From the NCBI GenBank assembly GCA_018818485.1, contig JAHIRX010000063.1, forward strand, positions 1-7,047: 7,047 nt of DNA. The letters run 5' to 3'. Numbering within the stretch: position 1 is the stretch's first letter; each line of letters opens with the position of its first letter. Made by a program: the position numbers and the translations under genes. This DNA is from Patescibacteria group bacterium (GTDB lineage: Bacteria; Patescibacteriota; WWE3; UBA101185; UBA10185). Positions 1 to 6,544 of this stretch are shown here, in pieces. The notes below the pieces were generated by a model. That model was not told where the DNA came from and made no database searches. It saw nothing but the letters and a program-made list of their open reading frames with translations.

Positions 1-17
1 CACGTAAGTTAATTTAA

Positions 18-33
18 TACGGCAACTGCCGTA
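18..33. repeat. Inverted repeat (TACGGC-AACT-GCCGTA) before the first gene
   Basis: Two perfectly complementary 6-base arms (18-23 and 28-33) flank a 4-base AACT spacer. The inner A24/T27 are also complementary, so as DNA the site is a 16-base near-palindrome. It is GC-rich in an AT-rich setting and its right arm touches the AAGGAGG ribosome binding site. As RNA it could form a small hairpin just 5' of the site; as DNA it could be an operator half-site pair. No T-tract follows, so it does not look like an intrinsic terminator. The repeat is seen directly; any function is inference. Confidence 0.45.
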
Positions 34-39
34 AGGAGG
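33..39 (+). promoter_or_regulatory. Ribosome binding site of the sugar dehydrogenase gene
   Basis: AAGGAGG is a near-perfect Shine-Dalgarno sequence. It lies 7 bases before ATG 47 but only 4 bases before the in-frame TTG at 44. This spacing favours ATG 47 as the start codon. Confidence 0.85.
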
Positions 40-46
40 AAGATTG

Positions 47-1417
47 ATGAAAATATGCGTAGTTGGAACAGGATATGTAGGTTTAGTTGGGGCAGCTATA
101 TTTTCGGATTGGGGAAATAGGATTATTGGTGTTGATATAGATGTAGAAAAGATAGAAAGAATTAAGGGTGGGGAAATGCCAATATTTGAACCCGGTCTTT
201 CTGAAATTGTCTTAAAAAATATAAAAAATGGAAACCTTTCTTTTACAACCTCACTATCAGAAGGTATGTCTGATGCTGAGATTGTTTTTATATGCGTAGG
301 AACTCCAGAAAGTGACACGGGGCATGCTGATCTGTCTGCAATTTGGAAGGTGTCTCAAGAGATTGGACAGAATTTAGGTGATTATAAGGTGGTTGTTGTT
401 AAAAGTACTGTACCAGTTGGTACAAATGAAAAGATCAAGAGAATTATTAAAGAAAATTTAAGAATTCAAACAGAGTTTGATGTGGTTTCTAATCCCGAGT
501 TTTTAAGAGAGGGATATTCTGTTGAAGATATGATGGATCCAGATAGAACTGTTATTGGATCAGACTCAGAAAGGGCGCTATCAGTTATGAGAAGACTTTA
601 TGAACATTTGGGAAAGCCAATTGTTGAATGCGATTTCAGATCAGCAGAAATGATTAAGTATGCTTCAAACGCCTTTCTTGCTACAAAGATCTCATTTATT
701 AATGAAATGGGTCAGCTTTGTGAAAGAGCGGATGCAAATGTAAATGTAGTTGCAAAAGGAATGGGGCTTGATAACAGAATTGGACCCAGGTTTCTAAACG
801 CAGGTATTGGTTACGGGGGAAGTTGCTTTCCTAAAGATGTCGAAGCTTTATACAAGACATCAACAGACCAGGCCTATGACTTTAAGCTTATAAGGGGAGT
901 AATGGAAGTTAATTCAATGCAAAAAGATCATTTTGTATCAAAAATCACAAGATACTTTGGTAAGAACCTTTCTGGAAAAACCTTTGCAATACTAGGTCTT
1001 GCTTTTAAGCAAAACACAGATGATATTAGGGAATCTGTAGCAATAAAGGTAGCTAAGCTTTTAAGAGGATTCGGTGCAAATTTAAGGGTGTATGATCCTG
1101 AGGCTATGTATAACGCAAAGAAGGAGTTAGGAGATGCTGGTATTACTTACTGCCTTGATAAATATGAGGCCATTGAAGGATCTGATTCCTTAGTTATTCT
1201 TACTGAGTGGCCAGAGTTTGCCTCTTTAGATTTAGGAAGAATAAAAGGAATGCTCAAAACCTCAACAATATTTGATGGAAGAAACCTTTTAGATTCAGAA
1301 AAGGTAGAATCTCTTGGTTTTGTATACTTTTGTGTTGGAAAACGAACTAACGGTCTAGAGCTTTTAGATAAAAGACCGACCGGCCATCCTGGTGTAATAT
1401 TAAAGAATGGAAGGTAA
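47..1417 (+). CDS. ugd: UDP-glucose 6-dehydrogenase (nucleotide-sugar dehydrogenase)
   Basis: Cytoplasmic NAD-dependent enzyme expected to oxidise UDP-glucose twice to UDP-glucuronate, a donor for polysaccharide synthesis. The 456-residue product shows the whole family architecture. An N-terminal Rossmann site GTGYVGL (7-13) is followed by Asp30 at the end of strand 2, then EPGL (48-51), STVPVGT (120-126) and NPEFLREG (149-156). Next come the helix with Lys204 and Asn208, the catalytic-loop motif GYGGSCFPKD (255-264) with nucleophile Cys260, and the C-terminal UDP-binding motif GLAFKQNTDDIRES (317-330). FDGRN (409-413) and VGKR (430-433) mark the usual end of the fold; a 23-residue tail follows. 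ATG 47 is preferred over TTG 44 because of the spacing to AAGGAGG. It is first in the operon and its end overlaps the next gene by 11 bases. GDP-mannose or another UDP-sugar dehydrogenase is possible, but the motifs fit the UDP-glucose type best. Confidence 0.93.
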   Translation: MKICVVGTGYVGLVGAAIFSDWGNRIIGVDIDVEKIERIKGGEMPIFEPGLSEIVLKNIKNGNLSFTTSLSEGMSDAEIVFICVGTPESDTGHADLSAIWKVSQEIGQNLGDYKVVVVKSTVPVGTNEKIKRIIKENLRIQTEFDVVSNPEFLREGYSVEDMMDPDRTVIGSDSERALSVMRRLYEHLGKPIVECDFRSAEMIKYASNAFLATKISFINEMGQLCERADANVNVVAKGMGLDNRIGPRFLNAGIGYGGSCFPKDVEALYKTSTDQAYDFKLIRGVMEVNSMQKDHFVSKITRYFGKNLSGKTFAILGLAFKQNTDDIRESVAIKVAKLLRGFGANLRVYDPEAMYNAKKELGDAGITYCLDKYEAIEGSDSLVILTEWPEFASLDLGRIKGMLKTSTIFDGRNLLDSEKVESLGFVYFCVGKRTNGLELLDKRPTGHPGVILKNGR

Positions 1418-2615
1418 AAAACGGGTATTAATATTTATTCCCGAATTTCCAAGATTAACAGAAACCTTTATTGAAAGAGAAATCTCTAAGTTAGTAGAAA
1501 GAGATGCTATTGAAGTTGTTATTATATCCCTGAAAAAAGGTACAGGAAAAGTGTCCGATAATCTGTTGGACAAAACTCATTACAAGAGATTAACCGTTTC
1601 CATACTTATATCTTCCTTTATTACGTATTTACCTAAACTTAGGCAGGTACTTAAGGCATTTAATGAATTACAAGATACTGGAAAGGGGTTTATTGGTAAG
1701 ATATACCTTTTTGCTAAGGCTTTAGGGTATACAAAGATATTTAGTGAGTACAAGCCGGACTTAATATTTGCACATTTTATGGCAAGTCCCTCTACTATTG
1801 CTTTAATTTCATCAAGGATTCTAGGAGTTCCTCTTGCTATATCAGCTCACGCCAAAGATATTACTGTAGAAGCAGAATATGTTGAGGAAAAAATAAAATC
1901 ATCCAAGTTTATTACAATTTGCAATAAAAATGCGTATGAATATCTGCTTAGGATGTCTAATATTGATAATCCTGATAATGTTTTCCTAATTTACCATGGA
2001 GTAGATTTTAAGAAACTAAATAGAGATGTTCCTAAAATTAGTGTAAAAAAAGAGGTGCCAGTCTTACTTTCTATAGGAAGGTTTGTTGAGAAGAAAGGTT
2101 ACAAGTACCTTATAGAAGCATCAAAAATACTAAGAGACAGAAAAATAGCTCACGAGATTAAGATTATTGCGGGAGGCCCTTTGTATAACAATATATTGAT
2201 GCAGATTAAGAAGTATAAACTGGAGGATAAAATTGAGATTTTAGGGGATGGACAAGGCCTTCCTTTTTCTGAAGCCTCAAAGTATTACAGAATAGCAGAT
2301 GTGTATGTATTTCCTAGCATAGAGACAAGTAGTGGAGATATGGATGGGGTTGCTAATGTATTGCTTGAAGCAGCGGCATTTAAGCTTCCTATCGTTGCTA
2401 CAGACTCAGGAGGCACAACTGAAGTAATTATAAATAATGAAACAGGGGTTGTTGTTCCTCAAAGAGATCCAGAAAAACTAGCAGATGGTATTCAAGTGGT
2501 TCTTCAGGATAAAGATTTTGCTAGAAATATTGGTGAGAATGCATATAATTATGTGTTGCAAAGGTTTAATTTAAATGAAAATATTAAGAAACTGGAGGAA
2601 TTAATTCTTAAATGA
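1407..2615 (+). CDS. GT4-family glycosyltransferase, WcaL-like
   Basis: Predicted retaining GT-B glycosyltransferase of 402 residues, acting at the cytoplasmic side of the membrane; donor and acceptor are unknown. The N-terminal acceptor domain opens with a FIPEFPRLTETFIEREI segment (10-26), a motif typical of colanic-acid WcaL-like GT4 enzymes. SAHAKDI (146-152) carries the likely active-site His148, and YHGVD (196-200) precedes the domain linker. The C-terminal donor domain has GRFVEKKG (224-231), with the Arg and Lys that bind the nucleotide phosphates, then PSIETSSGDMDG (303-314) and DSGGTTEVI (333-341). The EX7E motif reads Asp313-x7-Glu321, so its first Glu is a conservative Asp. No signal peptide or clear membrane helix is visible. 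The ATG lies 11 bases inside the dehydrogenase gene and has no evident Shine-Dalgarno, which suggests coupled re-initiation. The family assignment is firm; the specificity is not. Confidence 0.9.
   Translation: MEGKKRVLIFIPEFPRLTETFIEREISKLVERDAIEVVIISLKKGTGKVSDNLLDKTHYKRLTVSILISSFITYLPKLRQVLKAFNELQDTGKGFIGKIYLFAKALGYTKIFSEYKPDLIFAHFMASPSTIALISSRILGVPLAISAHAKDITVEAEYVEEKIKSSKFITICNKNAYEYLLRMSNIDNPDNVFLIYHGVDFKKLNRDVPKISVKKEVPVLLSIGRFVEKKGYKYLIEASKILRDRKIAHEIKIIAGGPLYNNILMQIKKYKLEDKIEILGDGQGLPFSEASKYYRIADVYVFPSIETSSGDMDGVANVLLEAAAFKLPIVATDSGGTTEVIINNETGVVVPQRDPEKLADGIQVVLQDKDFARNIGENAYNYVLQRFNLNENIKKLEELILK
2594..2598 (+). promoter_or_regulatory. Possible ribosome binding site of the second GT4 gene
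   Basis: GGAGG inside the end of the first GT4 gene lies 13 bases before ATG 2612, which is longer than ideal. A stop codon (2609-2611) directly precedes that ATG in frame, so no earlier start is possible. Initiation may depend partly on termination of the upstream gene at the ATGA overlap. Confidence 0.5.
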
Positions 2616-3802
2616 GAATAGCTGTATTTATTAAATCTACGACTTTTCATAAAGGTTATGGAGGTCTTCAGACGCAGAATAAAGCCTTGTGTGAGGAGCT
2701 TTCAAAAAGAGGCCATGATATAGTGGTCTTTTCCCCCCAACTTGAACTAAAAGAAGAGGAAAAGGAAGAAAACGGTGTTAAATATATCTTTATACATTGT
2801 GAGTACAGTAGATATATTCTTTCTAGTTTTAATAAAAATAGTTGGAAGAAAAAATCTCTAGAAGCATTTGAGAAAGCTCATAAAAAAAAGAGGTTCAATT
2901 TAGTTTTAAGTCAGAGCTCTGCGGGGGAAAGCATTGTTTTAAAACGATATACATTAGAAATACCTATCGTATCTGTTTCTCATGGGACAATTCTTTCGGA
3001 GTTTAATACTTATATTTCAAATATGAAGTTACCTAAAGATTTCTTTGGTCTCCTTCTAAACACCCAATACTTTTTAAGGCAATACTTTGGTAAACAAAGG
3101 AGATTTGTTTTAGGAGCAGACAAGGTAATTGCTGTCTCTGATATTGTAAGAGACTCGCTTCTAGAAGAGACCTTTATCCATGAAAAAGATATTGTTACCG
3201 TATACAACGGTTTTGATAGGAGAATGCTAGATGGTATTGAAGTTTCTAAGTTTAATGATGGTTTAGTGAGAATAATATTTATGGGCAGAATAGAAAAATC
3301 GAAGGGTGTATTTGTTTTAATTGATTTGCTTAAGCAAATGGCTTTAGAGAACTTTAAACTGTCATTTGTCGGACTAGGATCAGATCTTGAAGAGTTAAAA
3401 AAGACGGTAAAGGATTCAAGTATTTCTGAAAATGTGGAGTTTTATACTAACCTTAGTCATACTCAAGTTTTATCAAAGTTAAAGGAATCAGATATTTTAG
3501 TTTTTCCCACACAAAGAGTAGAGGGATTTCCTATGGTTCTAATTGAGTCTATGTTTGCAAGTGTGCCTGTTGTTGCGTTTAACCAGGGCGGTGTTAAGTT
3601 TGGTGTTAAAGATAAAGTAACAGGTTTTTTGCTAGAACCCTCTGATGTAGAAGGTTTTAAAGAAGCACTACTCAAGCTTTGTGAGAGTGAGGATTTAAGA
3701 GAAAGCCTTGGTAGAAACGCAAGAACTTGGGGAGAAGAAAAGTTTACTATTGAATATATGGTTGATGAGTATGAGAAGGTTTTTAAGGAGGTTCTGAGTT
3801 GA
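2612..3802 (+). CDS. GT4-family glycosyltransferase with canonical donor site
   Basis: Predicted GT-B glycosyltransferase of 396 residues with every GT4 hallmark intact. The N-terminal Rossmann-like domain has a glycine-rich GYGGLQTQNKAL loop (15-26), as in enzymes beginning with a GG-x-x-x-x-L loop. SHGT (123-126) holds a likely active-site His124, and ADKVIAVS (169-176) and YNGFD (198-202) lead into the linker. The donor domain has GRIEKSKG (225-232) with phosphate-binding Arg and Lys, and a textbook EX7E motif (Glu304-x7-Glu312). The stretch QGGVKFGVKDKVTGF (325-339) replaces the common GGxPE loop, so the donor pocket may differ from well-studied members. A basic, aromatic patch at about 144-164 could help it dock to the membrane. 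The gene is joined to both neighbours by 4-base overlaps. Donor sugar and acceptor cannot be read from the sequence. Confidence 0.9.
   Translation: MRIAVFIKSTTFHKGYGGLQTQNKALCEELSKRGHDIVVFSPQLELKEEEKEENGVKYIFIHCEYSRYILSSFNKNSWKKKSLEAFEKAHKKKRFNLVLSQSSAGESIVLKRYTLEIPIVSVSHGTILSEFNTYISNMKLPKDFFGLLLNTQYFLRQYFGKQRRFVLGADKVIAVSDIVRDSLLEETFIHEKDIVTVYNGFDRRMLDGIEVSKFNDGLVRIIFMGRIEKSKGVFVLIDLLKQMALENFKLSFVGLGSDLEELKKTVKDSSISENVEFYTNLSHTQVLSKLKESDILVFPTQRVEGFPMVLIESMFASVPVVAFNQGGVKFGVKDKVTGFLLEPSDVEGFKEALLKLCESEDLRESLGRNARTWGEEKFTIEYMVDEYEKVFKEVLS
3785..3791 (+). promoter_or_regulatory. Ribosome binding site that decides a TTG start
   Basis: AAGGAGG is followed by a 7-base spacer and then TTG 3799. 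The perfect site and spacing, with the TTGA stop/start overlap, make TTG the convincing start of the third GT4 gene even though it is a rare start codon. Confidence 0.85.
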
Positions 3803-4995
3803 GAATACTTAGAATAATTTATGATTGGCCCCCGCCTTGGCAGGGTTTAGGGCCACATCCTTATGAACTCACTAAGGCCCAGTTGAGACTAGGCCACGAT
3901 ATTGATATATTTTGTGGTAGGTGGCCAAAAGCAGGTTCAATTGAAAAACCTGAAGGAGTAAATATACACCCAATATTAAGAGAGCCTTTCAATGGAGCGA
4001 TTTTTTTCACAAGTTCTTTAATACTTTTTTTTAAGTATTTATCCTTTCGAAGGAAAAACAAGGTAGACATTATTCATTCCCACGGACACTTTGGTATTTG
4101 GGTCTACTTTTATAGATTTATCCTTCAGAAGTTTATTCCTTGGGCAAAAGAGCTGAAGACTCCGTTTGTAGTTCATTTCCACAATATTGCACAAGATAGG
4201 TGGGAAAAAATGGAAAAGCAGGGTCAGGAGATAAAGGCTGTATCTAGAAATTTTAGTTGGCCCCTTACTGTTTTTTCAGATAAAAAATCTGTAAAAGTGG
4301 CGTCTGCCTGTATTTTTGTAAGTGAGGAGAATAAGAAAAAAGCAATTGAGCTTTATGGTGCGGATGAAAGAAGGTGTTTCGTAGTGGAATCGGGGGTAAA
4401 TCCAGTTCTTTTTAAGGGGGTTTCTGATATAGAAAAAGAAAAGTCAAGAAATGATCTTGGTTTAGACCGATACGACAAAATTATATTAAATCATGGGGCT
4501 ATGGTTAAGAGAAAAAATGTACATCTTTTAATAGATGCTTTAGTTTTATTACCGGAAGATTTTAAGCTACTTCTTGTTGGATCGGGAGATGCTGATTATA
4601 TTTCAAAAATTAACGAGAGTATAAAAGAAAAGAACCTTATGAATAGAGTAATACAAGTTGGGTATACCCCTTATCCTCAAACCCCAATTTCTTACCAGAT
4701 TTCAGATATTTTTGTTTTACCTTCCTCTTGGGAGGGTACGCCTAAAGTTGTTATGCAAGGTCTTAGTTGTGGGGTACCTTGTTTGGTATCCGGTTTTAAG
4801 CTTTCTGAGGATATTAGGGGACTCTTCTATTTAGAAAATTTAGAACCCAAGTATATTGCTCAAGAAATTATGCGTCTTTTTAAGGAAAAACCCTCTGTTG
4901 ATATTGATAGGGTTACAATAAATTATTCTTGGCTTAAAAGGGCCAAAGAAATTGAAAAGGTATATGACTTTGCCATTAAAAACTACTTGGTCTAA
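3799..4995 (+). CDS. Divergent GT4-type glycosyltransferase, TTG start
   Basis: 398-residue protein with the two-domain GT-B layout. Residues 9-24 (DWPPPWQGLGPHPYEL) form the N-terminal glycine loop, 93-101 (HSHGHFGIW) and 125-129 (VHFHN) are acceptor-domain motifs, and VESGVNP (196-202) is the usual turn before the donor domain. The donor domain deviates from the family. The normal GR...KG segment reads HGAMVKRKN (232-240), lacking the Arg and the final Gly, and EX7E reads Glu312-x7-Gln320. The CAA codon for Gln320 was read directly at 4756-4758. These positions normally contact the nucleotide phosphates and ribose, so the enzyme may use another donor, belong to a divergent subfamily, or have low activity. 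Hydrophobic stretches at 66-82 and 97-115 may be membrane-docking patches. The 3' end overlaps the membrane-protein gene. The fold is confident; activity and specificity are open. Confidence 0.85.
   Translation: MRILRIIYDWPPPWQGLGPHPYELTKAQLRLGHDIDIFCGRWPKAGSIEKPEGVNIHPILREPFNGAIFFTSSLILFFKYLSFRRKNKVDIIHSHGHFGIWVYFYRFILQKFIPWAKELKTPFVVHFHNIAQDRWEKMEKQGQEIKAVSRNFSWPLTVFSDKKSVKVASACIFVSEENKKKAIELYGADERRCFVVESGVNPVLFKGVSDIEKEKSRNDLGLDRYDKIILNHGAMVKRKNVHLLIDALVLLPEDFKLLLVGSGDADYISKINESIKEKNLMNRVIQVGYTPYPQTPISYQISDIFVLPSSWEGTPKVVMQGLSCGVPCLVSGFKLSEDIRGLFYLENLEPKYIAQEIMRLFKEKPSVDIDRVTINYSWLKRAKEIEKVYDFAIKNYLV
4955..4960 (+). promoter_or_regulatory. Weak ribosome binding site among competing starts of the membrane-protein gene
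   Basis: AAAAGG lies 3 bases before ATG 4964 and 9 bases before TTG 4970. A second purine run, AAAGGG (4937-4942), lies 9 bases before TTG 4952. Spacing alone therefore does not single out one start, and the annotated ATG is a compromise. Confidence 0.3.
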
Positions 4996-6544
4996 AAAAA
5001 TATACATATATCTCTTATTTGTGGTTCTTCATCTTTTTCTAATGAATGTAAATACCGCAGAGTGGGGAGACACCTACAGAATTTTGAGAGCATCAGAATT
5101 TATTAGAAACGATTTTTCTTATCCTCTAGATGAGAAAAGACCTCCTTTGTTTTCCCTTATTCTGGCAGTTAGACCATCTGGGGTAGACCAAGTGATGTGG
5201 GGTAGGGGAGTGATGTTTGTTACTAGTCTTGTTATTTTTTGTCTCTTTGACAAACTCACTGATTTAGTTTTTAAGAAAGAAAAGATTAAAAATATTAGTC
5301 TATTACTTTTCGCTTTAAATCCCGTGTTTTTATATTGGTCGTTAAGAGTTTATGCAGATACTTTCTTTGCACTTTTAGTAGTGGCTTCGTTTTTTCTACT
5401 TAAAAGCTGGGAAAAAAAGTTAGACATGAAAAAGATAGTAGTATTAGGCCTTCTTTCGGGACTTTCCATTCTTACTAGATTTGAAGGTTATGTATTATTT
5501 ATCTCAATGCTAGTTGGAGTTTTATATTCTAACGAAAGTTTGTATATTAGGCCTAAAAAGTTTCTAAAACTGCTCGGAGCAAAGTCCAAAAACCTTGTTA
5601 TTCTAGGTTTAACGACGTTTATCTCAGTACTTCCATATCTAGCCTTTCGTAACCCTTTAACCTCTCAATATTTCTCTGAACCTGAAAGAAGAGTCTACGA
5701 TTTTAAAATGATTTGGGCATACTTGATTTCGTTGCTGTATATTTTTGGATTTGTTTATGGGTTTTTCTTTCTGTTTAAAAAACCTAATGTTGTCATAGAC
5801 TTTCTTAAAAAGAATGCAGGAATCCTAACCTTTCTTATTATTGAGGCAGTTTTAATACTATTATGGCCAGCAGCTATTCCTAGGCTTTTTGTCCCGATAA
5901 TACCCTTTTTGATACTTCTTTTTATGATTTCTTTTGACAGTTTTATTGATTCAGGAAAGCCACTTGAATTTAAAGATTATATTTTCTTGGGATTTTTATT
6001 AGGATTTTATGTGAGTAGCCAGTACTTCTTAAGATTACAGTTTCTAATACTTAATGTGGAGATACTCGCCTTTCTTATTGTTATACAACTTGTTATGATC
6101 TTTTTTCTATACAAGAAAAGCTATTTCATATTTTTATATTTATCTCTAGTATCGTGCTTTGTATGGGCCTTTTCTACGATTTATCTACATAAAGATATTT
6201 ATACCGCAGTAAGAAGTGCCTCTATGTACGCCAGAGAGAATATTAACGGAAATATCAGTTTTAACGACACAACCAGTATCTCTGATTGGTATATAAATTA
6301 TGCTGATCCAGCCTCAACGATTTCTGGATTTTTTTACCCGTTAAATTTAGATGACTCTGTAAGTTACCAAAAACTTTTGGAATATAAAATCACTCACCTA
6401 CTTGTTACTAATGAGGATAGTGTGTCCGTTAGCCCTGAAGTTAAAAGAAAGAGCTATTTAAAGTTAATTAAAGATTTTAGGTATAATATCGGGAGTAGAC
6501 CCTTTTATGCAGAAATTTATGAGTTTACAGGAGGATTAAAGTGA
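4964..6544 (+). CDS. Polytopic membrane GT-C glycosyltransferase-like protein (PMT/ArnT type)
   Basis: 526-residue integral membrane protein (from ATG 4964) with roughly 11-13 hydrophobic segments by eye, ending near residue 405, then a soluble domain of about 115 residues. After the first helix (about 13-28) comes a predicted outer loop with the acidic pair EWGD (Glu33, Asp36) and EKRPPLFS (57-64), the arrangement seen in PMT/ArnT-like (GT39/GT83) enzymes, where acidic residues of the first loop act in catalysis. NPVFLYWSLRVYADTFFALL (119-138) and LTRFEG (170-175) also match the family pattern. Such enzymes move a sugar from a polyprenyl-phosphate carrier to an acceptor on the outer membrane face. 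The GT2 gene directly downstream could make that donor. TTG 4952 (530 residues) and TTG 4970 are alternative starts; all overlap the preceding gene (26-44 bases). The C-terminal domain is not recognised. An O-antigen ligase or polymerase is less likely. Confidence 0.78.
   Translation: MTLPLKTTWSKKIYIYLLFVVLHLFLMNVNTAEWGDTYRILRASEFIRNDFSYPLDEKRPPLFSLILAVRPSGVDQVMWGRGVMFVTSLVIFCLFDKLTDLVFKKEKIKNISLLLFALNPVFLYWSLRVYADTFFALLVVASFFLLKSWEKKLDMKKIVVLGLLSGLSILTRFEGYVLFISMLVGVLYSNESLYIRPKKFLKLLGAKSKNLVILGLTTFISVLPYLAFRNPLTSQYFSEPERRVYDFKMIWAYLISLLYIFGFVYGFFFLFKKPNVVIDFLKKNAGILTFLIIEAVLILLWPAAIPRLFVPIIPFLILLFMISFDSFIDSGKPLEFKDYIFLGFLLGFYVSSQYFLRLQFLILNVEILAFLIVIQLVMIFFLYKKSYFIFLYLSLVSCFVWAFSTIYLHKDIYTAVRSASMYARENINGNISFNDTTSISDWYINYADPASTISGFFYPLNLDDSVSYQKLLEYKITHLLVTNEDSVSVSPEVKRKSYLKLIKDFRYNIGSRPFYAEIYEFTGGLK
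6529..6534 (+). promoter_or_regulatory. Ribosome binding site supporting a GTG start
   Basis: AGGAGG, within the last codons of the membrane-protein gene, is followed by 6 bases and then GTG 6541. This strong, well-spaced site fixes the start of the GT2 gene. Confidence 0.88.

Noticed and set aside
13..18. Possible promoter -10 box (TTTAAT)
   Set aside because: It matches 5 of 6 consensus bases, but such matches are common in AT-rich DNA, and a -35 box would lie outside the window, so it cannot be supported.
18..33. Intrinsic terminator of an upstream gene
   Set aside because: The stem is short and followed by AAGGAGG rather than a run of T, so it does not have terminator form.
3010..3207. 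Minus-strand open frame of 65 codons
   Set aside because: It lies wholly inside the strongly supported second GT4 gene, shows no known motif and has no clear ribosome binding site, so it is a chance frame.
3463..3675. Minus-strand open frame of 70 codons
   Set aside because: It is antisense to the conserved donor domain (EX7E region) of the second GT4 gene, and its Ser/Thr/Pro-rich product looks like an antisense reading.
3861..4070. Minus-strand open frame of 69 codons
   Set aside because: It is antisense to the N-terminal domain of the third GT4 gene and resembles no known protein.
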